From NCBI RefSeq assembly GCF_000380985.1, contig NZ_KB905692.1:558001-622000 (forward strand): DNA of 64,000 nucleotides, in the 5' to 3' direction. Of this stretch, positions 62,001 to 64,000 are shown piece by piece. A program made the translations under genes and the position numbers. Below the pieces are notes generated by a model, which had not been told where the DNA came from, did no database searches, and was given only the letters and a program-made list of their open reading frames with translations. The DNA comes from Proteiniphilum acetatigenes DSM 18083 (GTDB taxonomy: Bacteria; Bacteroidota; Bacteroidia; Bacteroidales; Dysgonomonadaceae). Each line of letters opens with the position of its first letter. The first letter of the stretch is position 1.

Positions 62001-62836
62001 GACACCACATGATTATATGCAGCCCATATCCCGGCGGCAACGAAAAGCAACGACAGGAAAATCCAACGATAACTTCCCTGTTTTGTATTGGGAAGTCGCC
62101 TGAACAGGAAGATGGACAAACAAATAAATCCCAATCCAAGCAAAAGGTAAATCATACGGTGATTGATCAACGCTCCCCAATTTGAAAATCCAATGATCGT
62201 AGATTTTACCAGAGGCAGATTATACACCATATAATCAAACAGGTAATAGAACTTATCACCAATATAGAACAGTGTAAGTGCAATATATCCCAATAAAACA
62301 ACAAAAGTAATGGCCTGGCTTTTAAGGACAAGCATAAGTCCGATGGAGAGGCCGAAAATATAAACCAAAGTGGGGATACAGATCAACAGAAAATAAACAA
62401 GATAAGCCATCCAGTCGATGGATACGCCTGAAATAAGATTGAAAGCAACAACCAACACAATGATAAAAAGGTCTAACCGGATAAAAACCCCCATATTTCC
62501 CAAAATCTTACCGATCACATATTCCGCATTGCTAAGGGGATGCACATAGAAAACTTCGGAAGTATCGAGCTTTTTATCTGATTTCAAAAATTCGGATGAC
62601 AGAAATACGGCTATGATAGCCTGTCCGGTATTCAGAAACATCAGGTTAACATAGGGGATGTTGGCCGGCAATGCCTTCATCATCCAGAATCCGCCACCAT
62701 CAGCGACCAATGTTGCAAAATTAAATATGCACAAAAACAAGATTGCCAGCACGAGAAAGATACGGTAAAACCAGCTTCGCATCAGAAGCTTACTCTCGTA
62801 CTTAGCAACAGACTGTATATTGTGCAGTTTGGACAT
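59006..62836 (-). CDS. ABC permease fused to a degenerate M1-peptidase-like domain and a golvesin-like domain
   Basis: The 1276-residue protein starts with an ABC-2 permease (1-290, about seven hydrophobic segments; YESKLLMRSWFYRIFLVLAI, YVHPLSNAEYVIGKILGNMG). Residues ~295-1010 resemble the M1-aminopeptidase half of Bacteroidota ABC/M1 fusions (IDHYDISLDQHPQTISSEVE, LLFTPETYWYPRPGTSY, RFSLVEVPVQFYSYARTW, EMVLFPEKG), but no HEXXH zinc motif is found, so it should not cut peptides. A low-complexity Arg/Gly/Glu/Asp tract (about 492-635) interrupts it. The C-terminal ~125 residues (HVRSAYVIKSGSGSQIATWK ... RLSTVTADAVRIVRR) match golvesin/xanthan-lyase-type C-terminal domains. The ATPase partner is probably the upstream gene. 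Confidence 0.85.
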   Translation of the reverse strand: MSKLHNIQSVAKYESKLLMRSWFYRIFLVLAILFLCIFNFATLVADGGGFWMMKALPANIPYVNLMFLNTGQAIIAVFLSSEFLKSDKKLDTSEVFYVHPLSNAEYVIGKILGNMGVFIRLDLFIIVLVVAFNLISGVSIDWMAYLVYFLLICIPTLVYIFGLSIGLMLVLKSQAITFVVLLGYIALTLFYIGDKFYYLFDYMVYNLPLVKSTIIGFSNWGALINHRMIYLLLGLGFICLSIFLFRRLPNTKQGSYRWIFLSLLFVAAGIWAAYNHVVSITQAAKMRQLYTEVNNQYVNRPKMVIDHYDISLDQHPQTISSEVEMRAVALDGAAVFTFCLNPGLTVSEVTENDKALSFTRDHQILLIDFGREIAQGDSVRFKVKYTGSIYEDFCYLDIPAGLLQEEYAREMFKIDKKYSFQDKNYLLFTPETYWYPRPGTSYSSENPDWQQAYFSHFRLKVKTIDNLKALSQGTMKWPVVKRIEVDPDKTEESDSELTASGEDDRTVRDRFSRRDSIRISGRDRDTTRAFARDSLRRQRGNREGRIDAGRSQEEGVVRGEGREGRTGRERGTDRGENREWGEGGRSREGRPERGENRRRPDRGGDVGNNRGRERITDRGAGQDSVAVKGKELVEKRPKVITEVSYDSIFIYETDFLTPSISLIIGDYEQKSIDVDETLFSIWYLKGHDYFSTVFDQIADTIPAQIRERRRSIEIAYSLDYSFSRFSLVEVPVQFYSYARTWTQAQEVMQPEMVLFPEKGSLINDADVVKGIQDEKNRARRNGQEISDEEAAMRVLNRFTRLFERTESNVDWSQDRGTVNVSVKPNPYFVFPQLYNFRYNIFSSEWPIANRLIELYLQDKADNNNWIRQMNGISNNEKANLLMEKSPFKELLADVEQRDLLDNVTSLKANYLFAHAERNVGYKEYRDSLRAVLQRNIFTNLRFESLLDTMGMIADVDLRASLGAWYHPTPLPVYLIGTPEVVQITNRDREVFVVKLQITNDSDHDGVINVEINMGGGQGGAIYDPRAKRKVPLKARETKNLVSVWDEPPRNINVNTLISANLPSVIDLPVNNIIRERNKPVDEEGDFVVENASHDIPGEVIVDNEDSTLFVLSVPDVVGLLPQWLDQVDDNSFRYSGVSGWRPPLQWTLTTNDKYYGKHVRSAYVIKSGSGSQIATWKIPVPESGQYDLYYYIYKPDELRRGRGRRGRGRTGGDPEYHFKVRYDGDEENAYINLQRSEEGWSILGTYFFSNDTVQVVLSNDSRLSTVTADAVRIVRR

Positions 62837-62920
62837 GCTTTATCTCTTTGTTTCAAAAAATATTCCCATTCAACCCTTGTTTCAATTCTTTTCTTCGTAC
62901 GTCATTCAGCTTCAACCTTA

Positions 62921-63814
62921 CTAACCATCAATCCACCGGTTCAGCTTTTTCTCCATATAATATACATACGCATGTTCGAGATTGGGCGGATAGGGTTCCG
63001 CATCGTAGCCCTTTATCTCGTCGGCAACGACCTGAATTTCCCATCCTGTGCCGGATGGTATGGTAGTAATAACCGGATATTTTTTATCTATCAGGGGCAA
63101 GTCGTCGCCACTGATTTGCATACGCCAGACTTTCCCTTCCGCTGTCTTTCGCATATCTTCCGGCGAACCGAAGAAAGCAATTTCGCCTTTGTTCATCAAA
63201 GCCATGCAATTACAGGTACTTGATATATCACCCACGATATGCGTCGATAAAATGATCGTTACATCCTGTTCACTGATCTTTGCAAGCAGGTTACGAAAAC
63301 GGATACGTTCTTCCGGATCTAATCCTGTGGTGGGTTCATCCACGATAATCAATTTCGGATTGTGAATCAACGCCTGCGCGATGCCCAAACGACGTTTCAT
63401 CCCACCCGACAATCTTCCGGCATACCGTTCCCGCACATCAAACAATCCGACACTTTCCAACATCTCATCAACCGCCTGGCGACGTTTCTTTTTGTTGTTC
63501 ATACCGGACAATCGTGCAGCATAGTCTAAAAATTCATGTGTTTTATATTTGGCAAAAAAACGAAAATCCTGGGGTAAATAGCCAAGGATAGCACGCACCT
63601 CTTTACGCTCTTTCAGCAGGTTATATCCAAATACATCGACTTCTCCGGACGACGGCTCCATAAGGGCCACAAGGATTCGCATAAGCGTGGATTTTCCCGC
63701 TCCGTTAGGTCCCAACAGTCCAAACATACCAGTCGGGATCTCCATACTGATATTTTTTAATGCATGGTTACCATTTGGGTAAACCTTATTCAGCGAACGT
63801 ATTGATATGCTCAT
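62921..63814 (-). CDS. ABC transporter ATP-binding protein, first gene of the hybrid export operon
   Basis: A 297-residue cytoplasmic ATPase with Walker A GPNGAGKST near 37-45, Q-loop GYLPQDFRF, signature RLSGGMKRRLG, Walker B KLIIVDEPTTGLDPEERIRF and switch His in LSTHIVGDISSTCN. The C-terminal tail (GKVWRMQISG ... DAEPYPPNLEHAYVYYM) aligns with that of the fused ATPase in the RND-ABC protein (GKVWQFLIDK ... EPYPDAVQVEANLEDAYLCL), so the two are paralogues by duplication. It precedes the ABC-permease fusion by 84 bp and is preceded by a full promoter in the dispersed repeat. Confidence 0.93.
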   Translation of the reverse strand: MSISIRSLNKVYPNGNHALKNISMEIPTGMFGLLGPNGAGKSTLMRILVALMEPSSGEVDVFGYNLLKERKEVRAILGYLPQDFRFFAKYKTHEFLDYAARLSGMNNKKKRRQAVDEMLESVGLFDVRERYAGRLSGGMKRRLGIAQALIHNPKLIIVDEPTTGLDPEERIRFRNLLAKISEQDVTIILSTHIVGDISSTCNCMALMNKGEIAFFGSPEDMRKTAEGKVWRMQISGDDLPLIDKKYPVITTIPSGTGWEIQVVADEIKGYDAEPYPPNLEHAYVYYMEKKLNRWIDG

Positions 63815-63927
63815 GGTTTATTTTTCCGAAATACTACACTTTGACGCATTTTTTCACTAAGGTTTAAAAAAATAATTCTATTTTTATTTTTTTAAGACGA
63901 TTGCCAATTGTTTTGTCTTAATCGCTA

Positions 63928-63958
63928 CAAATATAACATAAGTCGAGAGAAAAGCCAA
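63928..63958 (-). promoter_or_regulatory. Promoter of the hybrid export operon
   Basis: On the minus strand TTG (63956-63958), 20 bp, TATATTTG (63928-63935) forms a full Bacteroides-type promoter in the dispersed repeat. The leader to the ATG at 63814 is about 105 nt and AT-rich. Confidence 0.7.
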
Positions 63959-64000
63959 GCTTGTTTGGGCTTTTCCGAGGCGCCTCTTGTATTCTCGAAA
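63928..64000 (-). repeat. Dispersed promoter repeat, inverted copy at the window edge
   Basis: Read on the minus strand it has GGCGCCTCGGAAAAGCCC, AACAAGCTTGGCTTTTCTCT and CGACTTATGTTATATTTG, which aligns over about 73 bp with 23810-23882. AAAAGCC and GGCTTTT around AAGCTTG give a potential hairpin. The copy may continue beyond base 64000. Confidence 0.8.

Overview
The window is chromosomal DNA from a member of the Bacteroidota, most likely order Bacteroidales. The reasons are a SusC/SusD pair with GH92 and GH76 enzymes, a DUF4468 protein, a 6-bladed beta-propeller lipoprotein, a phoH-purC-ubiE-aroE neighbourhood, many Bacteroides-type promoters (TTG, 20 bp, TAnnTTTG) and little use of Shine-Dalgarno sequences. 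A family such as Dysgonomonadaceae would fit, but that is inference. No rRNA, tRNA or CRISPR array was seen.

Layout. 1-2356: a TonB-dependent siderophore-type receptor broken by an internal deletion with a frameshift. 2432-6093 (minus): a GHL10/DUF187 lipoprotein and a Kef-like cation/proton antiporter with a UspA-like tail. 6302-11683 (plus): UvrA, a DUF2442 remnant and an outer-membrane beta-barrel protein. 11704-13596 (minus): a small membrane-protein cluster (DUF2752, CD225, GYF-CD225, small lipoprotein). 13761-15233: what looks like the 5' part of a group II intron, then a beta-propeller lipoprotein. 15452-22667: housekeeping genes (dGTPase, PurF-like, PhoH, PurC, UbiE/MenG, AroE). 22777-29147: a secreted two-repeat protein, a hybrid histidine kinase convergent with an NtrC-type regulator, and an M24 peptidase. 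29299-29731: deletion-compressed remnants of a heparinase II/III gene and apparently a GH88 gene. 29885-30466: a DUF4468 protein.

30485-47754 is an alpha-mannan-type polysaccharide utilisation locus: surface lipoprotein, GH76, SusC, SusD, DUF3823 lipoprotein, an uncharacterised GH42-like protein and GH92 on the minus strand. It is divergent from one membrane-spanning regulator with a Kelch-type periplasmic sensor and a SARP/BTAD-like cytoplasmic output. Strong stem-loops lie between several of these genes and may set relative expression.

47801-63814 (minus) is the most unusual region. It is a seven-gene operon encoding an ABC ATPase, an ABC permease fused to a metal-site-less M1-peptidase-like domain and a golvesin-like domain, a TolC-type outer membrane factor, a membrane-fusion protein, an RND pump, a second RND pump fused in frame to extra membrane segments and a complete ABC ATPase, and an ABC-2 permease. 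It reads as a combined RND-ABC envelope export machine.

A dispersed repeat of about 70 bp that carries its own promoter drives the kinase gene (two tandem copies) and the export operon. A fragment of it sits beside the heparinase remnant. Functional assignments come from motif and family recognition by eye; no database search was possible.
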